From Solirubrobacteraceae bacterium (GTDB lineage Bacteria > Actinomycetota > Thermoleophilia > Solirubrobacterales > Solirubrobacteraceae): a stretch of 64,000 nt of DNA. Below, piece after piece: positions 8,785-17,751 of the stretch (positions are counted from its first letter, which is position 1; every line of letters begins with the position of its first letter). The notes beneath the pieces were generated by a model that had not been told where the DNA came from, did no database searches, and saw only the letters and a list, made by a program, of their open reading frames with translations. The stretch spans positions 22,231-86,230 of the forward strand of contig JANJTP010000032.1 of NCBI GenBank assembly GCA_024711025.1, in the 5' to 3' direction. The position numbers and the translations under genes are program-made.

Positions 8785-10560
8785 CTACTTCAGCGACAGG
8801 AACGCCATGAACGGCGAGTTGGAGTAATCGTCGGCGACCATCTGCACGTTCTTGCTGAACAGGATCGGCAGCTTGTCCCAGACGAACGGAATCGCCGGCG
8901 CCTGCCTGGTGATCTCGAGGTTCACCTCGGCCCACGCCTTGTTGCGGGCCGGACCGGGCGGGATCACCTTCGCCTTCGCGATCAGGTCGTTCACCTTCGC
9001 GTTGTCGAGCAGCGGCCAGTTGACGTTGTTGGCCGGGATGATCGCATCCCCGCCGAACGTCGGGTCGAGCAGCGCCTGCCCATCGAGGAAGTCCTTGAAG
9101 AACCCCACATTCGGGCAGATCGCGTAGTCCGACTTGGGCACGCCGCAGAACTTCGTGTACAGGGTGTCCTGCGGGACGATGCGGAAGTTCAGCTTGAAGC
9201 CGAGCTTCTCGAACTGCGCCTGCGCGTTCTCGGCCGTCTTCTTGCCGGGGTCGGCGTTCGTCGCGATCGTCAGCAGCTTCTCCGTACCGGTGTACTTGCC
9301 GGACGGATAGCCCGCCTTCTTCATGTACTCGGCGGCGAGCGCCATGTCGCCGTCCGGGTTCTGCAGGTAGTCGAACTCGGCCGGAGCCTTCGGCCCGCCG
9401 GACTCCGCGAAGCCCGGGAAGTTCGGCGGCAGGTAGCTCCAGGCTATGTCGCCGATCGCGGCGCCCCCGCGCGTCAGGCGCAACGCGTTGCGGTCGAAGC
9501 CGGCGAGCACGGCCTTGCGGACGTTGAGATCGTCGAACGGCTTCTGGGTGGTGTTCAGCGCGATGTAGCGGGTTCCGCCGGAAGGCGAGAAGACGAGCTG
9601 ATCCTTGTACTGCTGGATCGCCTGCTTCAGCACCTGGGCCGGCGGGGCGCCGTCGCCCTGGACGAGGCCCTGGCCCTGGAGGATGCGCCGGCTGGCGACC
9701 GCTGCGTCGTCATTGCCCTCCTGGACGTCGAAGCCGTCGAGGTAGGCGGGTCGGAAGTCGGTGCTCGCATCCCAGTTCGGGTTGCGGACGACCTTGATCG
9801 ACTTGCCCTTCTTCCAGCCGGTCAGCGCGCCGGAGGAGTCGTTCTCCACCATGTACGGGCCGGTGGAGACCACGTGCTCGTTGTACGTCGACGGGCTCTT
9901 GGCGTCGAACTTCGACGCGTACTCCTTGGGCACCGGGATCGTGATCGGCATCACCATCGCGGCGTACAGCTGACCGGCGGTCGGCTGGTCGAGCTTGAAC
10001 TCGAGCGTCTGGTCGTCCGGCGTCGTGATGCCGGAGATCTCCTTGACGCCCTTCGTCGGCTCGTCCGGCGCGCCGACGATGTTACCGAAATAGCCGGTCG
10101 CGTAGGGGTTCGGCACGTTCTCCGAGAACGCCCGCTCCATCGCGTACTTGACGTCCGCGGAGGTGACCTCGCGGTCGACCGGCGGTGAGAACTTGATGCC
10201 CTTCTTGATCTTGACGGTGAGCGACCGCTGGTCGTCCGCGATCTGCGGGGGACCGTCGGCCAGGTCCGGGACCTGCTTCTCGCTGTCCTCCGGCGAGAAG
10301 AAGTACAGGGCCCGCTGGGTCGAGTACACGATCTGATAGCTGAACGTGTAGAAGGCCTGTCCCGGGTCCATGTAGTCGACGTCGCCGGCGGACAGAACGG
10401 TCACCGTGCCGCCCTTCTTGCCCGCCGGGACGGTGGTCGAGCCGCCCTCGCCGCCGCTGGTGCTCTGCTTCTTCTCGCCGCCACCACAGGCGGCGATCGC
10501 GAGCGACAGCGCGAACGCCAGGCAGGCCGCGAGCGCGAAGCGCAGGCTCCTCCTGCTCAT
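8785..10560 (-). CDS. Extracellular solute-binding lipoprotein, family 5 (peptide type)
   Basis: I chose the ATG at 10560, not an upstream in-frame codon, because AGGAAAGGA lies just before it. The 591-residue product has a lipoprotein signal ending in LAIAACGGG, with the lipobox Cys followed by a Ser/Gly/Thr linker, then a family 5 solute-binding domain with SADVKYAMERAF and a late NVRKAVLAGFDR segment typical of DppA/OppA. It is held on the outer face of the membrane and delivers peptides, or possibly another family 5 ligand such as nickel or oligosaccharide, to the adjacent permeases. Confidence 0.92.
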   Translation of the reverse strand: MSRRSLRFALAACLAFALSLAIAACGGGEKKQSTSGGEGGSTTVPAGKKGGTVTVLSAGDVDYMDPGQAFYTFSYQIVYSTQRALYFFSPEDSEKQVPDLADGPPQIADDQRSLTVKIKKGIKFSPPVDREVTSADVKYAMERAFSENVPNPYATGYFGNIVGAPDEPTKGVKEISGITTPDDQTLEFKLDQPTAGQLYAAMVMPITIPVPKEYASKFDAKSPSTYNEHVVSTGPYMVENDSSGALTGWKKGKSIKVVRNPNWDASTDFRPAYLDGFDVQEGNDDAAVASRRILQGQGLVQGDGAPPAQVLKQAIQQYKDQLVFSPSGGTRYIALNTTQKPFDDLNVRKAVLAGFDRNALRLTRGGAAIGDIAWSYLPPNFPGFAESGGPKAPAEFDYLQNPDGDMALAAEYMKKAGYPSGKYTGTEKLLTIATNADPGKKTAENAQAQFEKLGFKLNFRIVPQDTLYTKFCGVPKSDYAICPNVGFFKDFLDGQALLDPTFGGDAIIPANNVNWPLLDNAKVNDLIAKAKVIPPGPARNKAWAEVNLEITRQAPAIPFVWDKLPILFSKNVQMVADDYSNSPFMAFLSLK

Positions 10561-10611
10561 GTGTAGTCCTTTCCTCTCATTTTGCACCTCTCCCACTTCT
10601 CTTCGAGCGCC

Positions 10612-11805
10612 TCAGCGCCCCCTCGTCTTCGGGTTCAGCGCATCCTGCATGCCATCGCCGACCAGGTTGAAGGCCAGCACGGTCAGAACGAGCGCGAGAC
10701 CCGGGAAGGTCATGTACCACCAGGCGGTGTCGAAGATCTCGGTGGCGTCGGAGATCATCGCCCCCCAGCTCGCCGTAGGCGGCTGCACGCCGACGCCGAG
10801 GAAGGAGAGGGCCGCCTCGAAGAGGATCGTCGTCGGGATGACGAGCGTCGTGTAGACGATGATCGGAGCGACGAGGTTGGGCAGGATGTGGCGGAACATG
10901 ATCCGCCGGTCCGAGGCGCCGAGCGCCTTGGCCGCCTCGACGAACTCCTTCTCGCGCAGCGACAGCGTCTGCCCACGGATGATCCGCGCGATGTAGGGCC
11001 AGCTCGCGATGACGATCACGAAGATCACGACCGGGAGCCCCGGCGTGATGAGCGCACCGTGCCCGCCGACCGCCAGCCACAGGACGAGCCCGGGGACGAT
11101 CACGACGAGCCATGCCGCCGCGCCCGCCGCAAGCTCGGCGGCTCGCGGCCGGGCATCGCCGGCACCACGGGCCCGCAGCAGCCGCCAGCCGACGACGAGG
11201 AACGCACCGGCGACGCCGAAAACGACCATGACCTGCCCGACGTTCGCGAAGCTCATCTGCACGCAGCCCTGGCCGAACGAGCAGGCGGCCCCCAGGCCGA
11301 GCGCGAGCAGCAGCACGGGGAAGGCGAGCATCACGTCCATCAGCCGCGACAGCAGCGTGTCCGCCCAGCCGCGGAAGTAGCCGGCGATCACGCCGAGGAC
11401 GACCCCGATCAGCACCGTCAGGAACGTGCTGATGATCGCCACTTCGAGCGAGATCCGCGCGCCGTAGAGCGTGCGGCTGAAGACGTCGCGGCCGAGGCCG
11501 TCCGTCCCGAAGTAGCTGTGTGCGGCGAAGTCGGGGCCCGATGCCGACCCGAACTCGTCGAGGAACTTCGTCGACTGCTCGTTGGGCGGACGCGCGCCGA
11601 CGAGGTCGACGATCTGCCCGGCGAAGACGGCGACGACGACCAGCCCCAGGATGAACAGCGCCGAGGCGAGCGTCACCCGGTCGCGCCGGACGCGGCGCCA
11701 GAACAGCTCGAGCGGAGAGCGCGCCGCGATCTCCGCAGACGTCTCCCTGCCGGGCGCGATCCCACCCCCGACATCCTGAACGAGCTCAGGCGCGCCAGTG
11801 CTCAT
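10612..11805 (-). CDS. Peptide ABC transporter permease, DppC type
   Basis: This 397-residue permease has an N-terminal cytoplasmic tail, a membrane span at about 43-65, the conserved periplasmic segment YFGTDGLGRDVFSR that marks DppC/OppC proteins, five more spans and the coupling loop EFVEAAKALGASDRRIMFRH. It is about 90 residues longer than usual because of an additional hydrophobic Ala/Val-rich insert near residues 170-240. It is the first gene of the operon. The order permease C, binding protein, permease B, ATPase D, ATPase F departs from the classical dppABCDF order. Confidence 0.92.
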   Translation of the reverse strand: MSTGAPELVQDVGGGIAPGRETSAEIAARSPLELFWRRVRRDRVTLASALFILGLVVVAVFAGQIVDLVGARPPNEQSTKFLDEFGSASGPDFAAHSYFGTDGLGRDVFSRTLYGARISLEVAIISTFLTVLIGVVLGVIAGYFRGWADTLLSRLMDVMLAFPVLLLALGLGAACSFGQGCVQMSFANVGQVMVVFGVAGAFLVVGWRLLRARGAGDARPRAAELAAGAAAWLVVIVPGLVLWLAVGGHGALITPGLPVVIFVIVIASWPYIARIIRGQTLSLREKEFVEAAKALGASDRRIMFRHILPNLVAPIIVYTTLVIPTTILFEAALSFLGVGVQPPTASWGAMISDATEIFDTAWWYMTFPGLALVLTVLAFNLVGDGMQDALNPKTRGR

Positions 11806-12142
11806 CGCCGCGAGGCCTCGCTGCCCTGTGCTTACCTGATCGTCTCTCTCCCAGAGGACTCGTCGAGTCGGTCAGGAGTCGACGAGACACGACGACGTTA
11901 CTACCCGGATTCCGCGCGTACGCCACCTCTCGTGCCACCTTGGGTGGTTCGCCGGACGCGCCCGCTCACCTGCTCCCAGGTATCCTCGCCGGCGCCCGCC
12001 ACGCACAGCCCTCCTCAACCCACCCGTTGCCGATCTGCGTCCGGGCGCGCGGTGGAGATCGACAGGGCGCACAGCCAGATCCCGACAGGGCGCAGAGCGA
12101 GGAGACCCACGTGGCAGGGAGCAACCATCTCGGAGGCGAGCG
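11806..12142. promoter_or_regulatory. Divergent intergenic region with an inverted repeat
   Basis: This 337-nt stretch without a gene separates the peptide transporter operon (minus) from the FAD oxidase (plus). It contains an inverted repeat, CTCGTCGA at 11859-11866 and TCGACGAG at 11879-11886 with a 12-nt spacer, near the 5' end of the transporter operon. This is a candidate operator or leader hairpin. Plus-strand TATCCT at 11981-11986 is a possible -10 for the oxidase. GGAGGCGAG just before the GTG at 12143 is its ribosome-binding site. No conserved riboswitch fold was recognised. Confidence 0.4.
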
Positions 12143-13510
12143 GTGAGCACGGCGCTCGCCCGTGACCTGGCGGCGATCGTCGGCGCGGAGCACGTGCTCG
12201 AGCCGGCGCCGGCGCCGTACCTGGCCGACGGCACCGAGTCGCGCGGCGTCAGCGGCGCCGCGGCCGCAGTCGTCCTGCCCGGCTCCGCGGAGGAGGTCGC
12301 GCGCGTTGCGAGGTGGTGCTTCGAGCACCGGATCGCGATGGTGCCGCGCGGCGGCGGCACCGGCGCCGCCGCCGGCGCGGTGCCGGCGGAGGGCCAGGTC
12401 GTGGTCGGGCTCGAGCGGCTGACGGCCGTACGGCGGTTCGACCCGCTGCACTGGAGGATCCACGTGGAGGCGGGTCTTCGCACCGGGGACGTGCATCGCC
12501 TGGCGCGCGAGAGCGGCCTCTGCTTCCCACCGGATCCGGGCGCCGCCGAGCAGTCGCAGATCGGCGGGAACATCGCGACGAACGCGGGCGGTCCGCACGC
12601 GTTCAAGTACGGCGTCACCGGTCGCTGGGTGACCGGCATCGAGGCCGTGGTGTGGCCCGGCGAGCTCGTGACGGTCGGCGGGCCGTTGCGCAAGGACGTC
12701 GCCGGCTACGACCTCAAGAGCCTGCTGATCGGCTCAGAGGGGACCCTCGGGATCATCACGGCCGCCTGGCTGCGGCTGATCCCGGCACCCGAAGCGGCGC
12801 TTCCGGTGGCCGCGGTCTATCCCGACCACGAGGCCGGCTGCGACGCCATCGAGGCCGTGCTCGGCAGCGGGCTCCAGCCCGCGGCGCTCGAGCACATCGA
12901 CGGCGAGGCGCTGGCCGTCAGCGCGGCGGCATTCCCTATAGCGCTCGCCGAGCCCGGGTTCATGGTGATCGCAGAGGCCGACGGCGACCCCGAGGCGGCC
13001 GAGCGCCTGCGCGACGAGCTCGTGTCCGTGCTCGGCGACGGCGCGCTCGCGGTGCACGCCCCGACGGAGCGTCGGGACGTCGAGGCCCTGTGGCGCTGGC
13101 GCGACGGCGTCTCGTACGCGGTGGCCGGCCACCTCGGGCACACGATCGCCGAGGATGTCGGCGTGCCGGTCGACCGTCTGCGCGACATCGTCGCGCAGAC
13201 CGCCGAGATCGGCGCCCGCCACGGCGCCCCCGGGTGCACCTGGGGCCATGCGGGCGACGGCAACGTGCACGCCCACTTCATGTTCGCGCCGAGCGACGCG
13301 GCCGGTCGCGCGGCGGCGCTCGCCGCGGCCGACGAGCTCGTCGCGCTGGCGGTCGAGCTCGGCGGCACGGTCTCCGGCGAGCACGGCATCGGCACGCTCA
13401 AGCGCGAGCACCTGCGCGAGCACACGCCCACGGGGCTGCTGGAGCTCGAGCAGCGCGTCAAGGCGGCGTTCGACCCGCTCGGCCTGCTCAACCCCGGCAA
13501 GGCGATCTGA
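12143..13510 (+). CDS. FAD-linked oxidase, GlcD/D-lactate dehydrogenase type
   Basis: The 455-residue protein has a PCMH-type FAD-binding domain: MVPRGGGTGAAAGAV is the pyrophosphate loop, and IGGNIATNAGGPHAFKYGVTG the second conserved FAD segment. A C-terminal FAD-oxidase domain ends with GEHGIGTLKREHL, whose His is characteristic of glycolate oxidase subunit GlcD and D-lactate dehydrogenases. It oxidises a 2-hydroxy acid and passes electrons to the respiratory chain or a partner. No glcE or glcF neighbour is present, so substrate and acceptor are uncertain. The GTG start has a good ribosome-binding site. Confidence 0.88.
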   Translation: MSTALARDLAAIVGAEHVLEPAPAPYLADGTESRGVSGAAAAVVLPGSAEEVARVARWCFEHRIAMVPRGGGTGAAAGAVPAEGQVVVGLERLTAVRRFDPLHWRIHVEAGLRTGDVHRLARESGLCFPPDPGAAEQSQIGGNIATNAGGPHAFKYGVTGRWVTGIEAVVWPGELVTVGGPLRKDVAGYDLKSLLIGSEGTLGIITAAWLRLIPAPEAALPVAAVYPDHEAGCDAIEAVLGSGLQPAALEHIDGEALAVSAAAFPIALAEPGFMVIAEADGDPEAAERLRDELVSVLGDGALAVHAPTERRDVEALWRWRDGVSYAVAGHLGHTIAEDVGVPVDRLRDIVAQTAEIGARHGAPGCTWGHAGDGNVHAHFMFAPSDAAGRAAALAAADELVALAVELGGTVSGEHGIGTLKREHLREHTPTGLLELEQRVKAAFDPLGLLNPGKAI

Positions 13511-13514
13511 CGAG

Positions 13515-13544
13515 GAGGCACGCTCGACCGCCCGGGCGTGCCTC
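13515..13544 (+). terminator. 9-bp hairpin after the FAD oxidase
   Basis: GAGGCACGC (13515-13523) and its exact complement GCGTGCCTC (13536-13544) enclose a 12-nt loop 5 nt after the oxidase stop codon. It is well placed as a terminator separating the oxidase from the copper cluster. Confidence 0.65.
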
Positions 13545-13555
13545 GCAGTGCCCAC

Positions 13556-13584
13556 TTGCGCCGCCGCGGCACGCGGCGTAGTGT
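13556..13584 (+). promoter_or_regulatory. Candidate promoter of the copper cluster
   Basis: TTGCGC at 13556-13561 and TAGTGT at 13579-13584 are separated by exactly 17 nt and lie about 50 nt before the cupredoxin ATG, which has its own ribosome-binding site (GAGGGGGCAG). The match to housekeeping-sigma hexamers is partial. Confidence 0.5.
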
Positions 13585-13635
13585 CGCCGCGATCCGCGCC
13601 CGCCGGCGCGGGGAGTACGTCACGAGGGGGCAGAT

Positions 13636-14715
13636 ATGACGTATCCGAGTCGGGTCGCGCTGGTCGCGACCGCGACGACAGCGGCACTGGCCGCGACGGC
13701 CGTGAGCGCCCAGGCTGCGACGAGGACCGTCGACGTCGGCACGCCGTCAGCCAGTCAGAAGGCATTCCAGAAGGTGGGCGCCGACGTCAACGCCTTCTTC
13801 CCGCGCAGCGTGACCGTTCGCGCGGGCGACAGGCTGCGATTCGTGCCGGACGGCTTCCACACGGTGGACCTGCCGGCCAGGGGCCAGGGCGACCTGCCGC
13901 TGATCACGACGAGCGACGCGGTCAGCGGGGCGAACGACGCCGCCGGCCAGCCGTTCTGGTTCAACGGCCAGGGGCGGCCGGGCTTCAACCCGGCGCTGCT
14001 GGCGAGCTCCTGGGGCAAGAAGGTCGCCTACGACGCGACGCAGCGCGTCGACAGCGGCCTGCCGCTCGCCGGCAATCCCAAGCCCCTGACGGTCACGTTC
14101 AAGAAGACCGGCAGGTTCACGTTCTTCTGCGACGTGCACCCGGGGATGAAGGGCACCGTCAAGGTCGTCGGCCGGCGACGGCACATCCCGTCGAGCAGGC
14201 AGAACGCCCGCAGCGTTAAGCGACAGGTCGCGTCGGCTCTCCGCACGGCGAAGAGGCTGACGTCGACGAAGCCTCCCACCGGGACCGTCAGCATCGGCGC
14301 GGCGGGCGGCGGCGGGGTCGAGAGCTTCGCCTTCTACCCCGCTTCGCTCACCGTCGCCCCGGGAGCCACGGTGACGTTCTCGATGGCCGTCAGGTCTCGT
14401 GAAGTGCACACCGCGACGACCGGCCCCGGCAACCCGGAGACCGAGCCGGGCTCGTACCTCGGCAAGCTCGCCGCATCGCTGACCTCGCCGAGCATCGACC
14501 CGGCGGCGATCTACCCGAGCGATGTTCCGGGCGCTCCGGCGTCGCTGACGAAGACGTCGCACGGCAACGGGTTCTGGAGCTCGGGCGCGCTCGACAACGA
14601 CAAGGGCTCGCCGCTGCCGGCCGCCAACAGGGTCACGTTCGCGGAGCCGGGCACCTACGAGCTCTACTGCCTGATTCACCCGTTCATGCACGGGAGGGTC
14701 GTCGTGAAGCCGTGA
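13636..14715 (+). CDS. Secreted protein with two cupredoxin domains
   Basis: The 359-residue product has a signal peptide (cleavage near residue 27, after VSAQA) and two plastocyanin-like domains. In domain 1 (about 30-175) the type 1 copper ligands are the His of DGFHTVDL and Cys, His and Met of FFCDVHPGMKG. In domain 2 (about 215-359) they are the His of REVHTAT and Cys, His and Met of YCLIHPFMHG. Both copper sites therefore look complete. It should act outside the membrane as an electron carrier or copper store. Its last 4 nt overlap the multicopper oxidase start, so the two are translationally coupled. Confidence 0.88.
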   Translation: MTYPSRVALVATATTAALAATAVSAQAATRTVDVGTPSASQKAFQKVGADVNAFFPRSVTVRAGDRLRFVPDGFHTVDLPARGQGDLPLITTSDAVSGANDAAGQPFWFNGQGRPGFNPALLASSWGKKVAYDATQRVDSGLPLAGNPKPLTVTFKKTGRFTFFCDVHPGMKGTVKVVGRRRHIPSSRQNARSVKRQVASALRTAKRLTSTKPPTGTVSIGAAGGGGVESFAFYPASLTVAPGATVTFSMAVRSREVHTATTGPGNPETEPGSYLGKLAASLTSPSIDPAAIYPSDVPGAPASLTKTSHGNGFWSSGALDNDKGSPLPAANRVTFAEPGTYELYCLIHPFMHGRVVVKP

Positions 14716-15635
14716 ACCGCGTTGCCGCGTTCGCGGTGGCACTCGTGGCGGGGGTGGCGGCGGCCGCCACCCCCGCCACGGCACGCACCCGCGAGTACTG
14801 GGTGGCCGCGACGCCGTTGGACTGGAACATCGTCCCCAACGGACGCGACGCGATCGAGGGCGCAAGGCACCCCCCGAGCGAGACCGTGTTCCCGACGGTC
14901 GTCTACCGGCGCTACACGCGCGGCTGGCGAAGGCCGCTGCGCAACACGCCCGCCCGCTCGGGCAACCAGGACCTGATCCCCGGTCCGCTGCTGCGCGCTC
15001 GCGCAGGCGACCGCATCCTCGTGCACTTCGCCAACCGCGACACGCTCTACCGGCGCCCGCACTCGATGCACTTCCACGGCGTGCGGTACCGCCCCAGCTC
15101 GGACGGCGCCTACCTGCCCGGCTTCTCGGGCCCCGACGCCGACGTCGCGCCGGGCAGCACGTACACGTACCGCCTGCGGGCCGTCGCCGGCTCGGTCGGC
15201 GTGTGGCCGTACCACGACCACTCGCCGTCGATGATGGACTCGATCGCCGGGGGCATGTACGGGATGCTCTCGATCCTCGGACGCGGCGAGCGAGCGCCCG
15301 ACCGCGAGCTCGTCGTCGTCCTCGCGGCCATGGGCCGCTTCCAGGCGATCGACGGGCGGGCGTTCGTCGGCAACACGCCGGTCTTCCGCGCTCGGGTCGG
15401 CGAGACCGTCCAATGGGACGTCATGGCCATGGGCTCCGAGCACCACACGTTCCACGTGCACGGCCACCGCTGGCGCGACCGCGACGGGACGCCGCGCGAC
15501 ACGGTGACGGTCGGCCCCGCGGAGAGCTTCCGGATTCGCTGGCACGAGGAGGACCCCGGCACCTGGCTCTACCACTGCCACGTCGAGGGCCACATGGCGG
15601 CCGGGATGATCGGGCTCTACCGGGTGTCGCGGTGA
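14712..15635 (+). CDS. Two-domain multicopper oxidase (small-laccase type)
   Basis: The GTG start overlaps the cupredoxin stop. This 307-residue protein has a signal peptide and only two cupredoxin domains, the small-laccase arrangement, which needs trimer formation to complete the trinuclear copper site. All four histidine motifs are visible: HSMHFHG, WPYHDHS, HTFHVHGH and WLYHCHVEGHMAAGM; the last supplies type 1 Cys, His and Met ligands. Such enzymes oxidise phenols, metal ions or, in relatives, nitrite, coupled to oxygen reduction outside the cell. Two cupredoxin genes flank it and may carry its electrons or copper. Confidence 0.9.
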   Translation: MNRVAAFAVALVAGVAAAATPATARTREYWVAATPLDWNIVPNGRDAIEGARHPPSETVFPTVVYRRYTRGWRRPLRNTPARSGNQDLIPGPLLRARAGDRILVHFANRDTLYRRPHSMHFHGVRYRPSSDGAYLPGFSGPDADVAPGSTYTYRLRAVAGSVGVWPYHDHSPSMMDSIAGGMYGMLSILGRGERAPDRELVVVLAAMGRFQAIDGRAFVGNTPVFRARVGETVQWDVMAMGSEHHTFHVHGHRWRDRDGTPRDTVTVGPAESFRIRWHEEDPGTWLYHCHVEGHMAAGMIGLYRVSR

Positions 15636-16567
15636 GCCCCGCCTTCACGGCCTTCGTCGCCGCCGGGGCGCTGATCGTCGCCGCGGCCCTCTGGTCGTCG
15701 CCCTCGGCGCCCGCGGCGCCCGCCTCGATCTCCGGTCGCACCGCAGCGCCGCAGCGGCCTGCGACGGCAACGGCAACGGCAACCGTCAGCATCGAGTTCA
15801 ACGCGTTCAGCCCGGCACACGTCGACGTCCTCGCGGGCGACACCGTGCGCTGGCGGAACGACAGCGTGCGCACGCACACGGTCACCGCCGTCGACCGCGC
15901 GTTCGACTCCGGCCCGATCTCCGGCGACGAGGGCTTCGCGCGTCGCCTGGAGGGTGACGGCGCGGTCGCCTACTACTGCCGGCTGCACCCGTCGATGCGC
16001 GGCGAGATCGACGCGCACACGCTGCTGCTCGACGAGCCGGCCGGGCCCGGCGCGCCGGGCCACGCCTTCCCGCTGCGCGGGCGTGCGGCGCTTCCCACGG
16101 GAACGGAGGTGTCGATCGAGGGCGACGACGGCGGCGGCTACGCGCCGGTGGCGCGGGCGCTCGTCGCGGACGACGGCTCGTTCTCGGCGAGCGTGACGCC
16201 GACGACCACGACGGAATACCGCGCGGTGCGCGCCGGTCGAGCGAGCCCCGAGGTCCGGCTGGTCGTCGTGGACCACGCGGTCCTGGCGAGCGCGGAGCGG
16301 CTCGGGCGGCGCGTCGTCGTCAGGGCGCGGGTCAGGCCCGCCGCACCCGGCGCGACCGTCGTCCTGCAGCTGCGCCTGCGCGATCGCTTCGGCTGGTGGC
16401 CGGTGCGGCGCGGGCGTCTCGACGGCGCCTCGCGCGCGCGCTTCGCGCTCTCGACCGGCCGGGCGGTGCGGGCGCGGGTCCGGCTGACGCTCCCCGACGG
16501 GGCGACGGCGCTGGCGACGAGCAGTGTCGTCGGGGTCGGCCCGCTCCCGCGAAGGCACGGCGGGTAG
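15632..16567 (+). CDS. Exported cupredoxin with Ig-like/carboxypeptidase-regulatory tail
   Basis: The start is a GTG overlapping the oxidase stop by 4 nt (GTGA), giving 311 residues. It has an N-terminal signal or anchor (about 3-24), an Ala/Thr repeat linker, and a cupredoxin domain at about 45-130 with ligands in RTHTVTA and YYCRLHPSMRG. A C-terminal beta-rich region of about 170 residues follows, with repeated VRARVR-type strands, likely adhesive or surface-exposed. The translational coupling of three copper proteins argues for a joint extracellular redox function. Confidence 0.82.
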   Translation: MSPAFTAFVAAGALIVAAALWSSPSAPAAPASISGRTAAPQRPATATATATVSIEFNAFSPAHVDVLAGDTVRWRNDSVRTHTVTAVDRAFDSGPISGDEGFARRLEGDGAVAYYCRLHPSMRGEIDAHTLLLDEPAGPGAPGHAFPLRGRAALPTGTEVSIEGDDGGGYAPVARALVADDGSFSASVTPTTTTEYRAVRAGRASPEVRLVVVDHAVLASAERLGRRVVVRARVRPAAPGATVVLQLRLRDRFGWWPVRRGRLDGASRARFALSTGRAVRARVRLTLPDGATALATSSVVGVGPLPRRHGG

Positions 16568-16643
16568 CGGCACGACTCGCGCGGCCTGACCGCGCGGATC
16601 GGCCGACGCCCTCCGGGAGCTCCGCGAGCGAACGCCCCGACCA

Positions 16644-16717
16644 TGCCCCGGGCGCGATTCGAACGCGCGACCTTCCGCTTAGGAGGCGGACGCTCTATCC
16701 GGCTGAGCTACCGGGGC
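16644..16717 (-). tRNA. tRNA-Arg (anticodon CCU)
   Basis: On the minus strand the acceptor stem GCCCCGG (16717-16711) pairs perfectly with CCGGGGC (16651-16645). The D-arm, the anticodon arm TCCGC-CTCCTAA-GCGGA and the T-arm with TTCGAAT are complete. The anticodon is CCT, read as Arg AGG. The discriminator base is A, and the 3' CCA is not encoded. Confidence 0.95.
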
Positions 16718-16795
16718 GGGCCGCTGCGAAGGGTACCCCGCGGACGCCCGCGGGCCTCCGCGCGGGCCTCCGCGCCGGCGCGCGACACCCGGCGT

Positions 16796-17350
16796 TCACC
16801 CGTCGCCGTCGGGCCGCTCGGGGTAGACGTCGTCGATCGTGGTGAGCGCCACATATGGAGCGCCCGCCGCCGCGGCGATCCGCTCGCCGCCGCCGGCCAG
16901 GCGGTCGAGCACGCTCACGACGCCGACGATCTCGTGGCCGGCCTCGAGGACCGCCTCGATCGCGCGGATCGTCGAGCCGCCGGTCGTGACGACATCCTCG
17001 ACCATCAGGCAGCGCTCACCCGGATCGAGCGGCGGCCCCTCGATCCGCCGGCTCAGACCATGCTGCTTGGTCTCCTTGCGGACGAAGAAGGCCTTGACGT
17101 CGGCCCCGCCGGCGAGCGAGGCGCAGGCGACCGGGTCGGCGCCCATCGTCATCCCGCCGACGGCGCTCGCCCCGAGCCGGCGTGCCTGATCGGCGACCAG
17201 CTCGCCAAGCGCGCGAAAGCCGCGCGGCCTGAGGATCGCGCGCTTGGCATCGACGTAGTACTCGGCGACCGCGCCGCTCGTCAGCGTCACGCGACCGATC
17301 ACGAGCGCGTGCCTGCGAAGTTCGTCCACGAGGGTCGAGTGAGCGTCCAT
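16796..17350 (-). CDS. pyrE: Orotate phosphoribosyltransferase
   Basis: The 184-residue protein has the OPRT layout: an N-terminal segment with LTSGAVAEYYVDAKR, a central ADPVACA loop and the PRPP-binding signature CLMVEDVVTTGGST with its acidic pair. FVRKETKQHG is the flexible catalytic loop. It makes orotidine 5'-phosphate in pyrimidine synthesis. It stands alone, away from other pyr genes. TAGGAT lies 8 nt before the ATG, and the same short AT patch also serves the divergent gene at 17374. Confidence 0.93.
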   Translation of the reverse strand: MDAHSTLVDELRRHALVIGRVTLTSGAVAEYYVDAKRAILRPRGFRALGELVADQARRLGASAVGGMTMGADPVACASLAGGADVKAFFVRKETKQHGLSRRIEGPPLDPGERCLMVEDVVTTGGSTIRAIEAVLEAGHEIVGVVSVLDRLAGGGERIAAAAGAPYVALTTIDDVYPERPDGDG

Positions 17351-17373
17351 AGGCGCCGATCCTATGCAGCGCG

Positions 17374-17751
17374 ATGCTCGAGCAGCCGATCAAGGTGCTG
17401 GCGGCGATCCTCTGCGGGATCGTCACCGTCAGCTTCACGCTGTTCGCGGTCGACGAGACGCGCGTCGCCTCGGCCGACAGCCGGATGGGCATAGCCGCCG
17501 CGTCGGCGGACGGCGACCCGGGCGCGAGCGCCGCGCTCGAGCGCGCGCGAGAGCGCGACCGGTCGGGCATCCGCCGGGCGATCGACGACTCGAACGAGGT
17601 CATCGTCGCGCCGTTCCACGGCCTCGTCGCGAGCTCGAGCGAGCCGTGGGTGCGCCGCGGCGTTCCCGCGGCGCTTGCGCTGCTCGTCTTCGGGGTGGGG
17701 CTCGGCTACCTTGCCCGCTGGGCCAGGGGCACGGCGCGATCTCAGCGGTAG
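17374..17751 (+). CDS. Small protein with two membrane spans, function unknown
   Basis: This 125-residue product has an N-terminal hydrophobic segment (about 8-26), a charged middle region and a C-terminal span (about 97-114) ending in an Arg-rich tail. I recognise no family. It starts 23 nt from the divergent pyrE, and its 3' end overlaps the convergent L,D-transpeptidase gene by 10 nt. The hydrophobic pattern and fixed flanking gene ends support real coding, but expression is not shown. Confidence 0.6.
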   Translation: MLEQPIKVLAAILCGIVTVSFTLFAVDETRVASADSRMGIAAASADGDPGASAALERARERDRSGIRRAIDDSNEVIVAPFHGLVASSSEPWVRRGVPAALALLVFGVGLGYLARWARGTARSQR

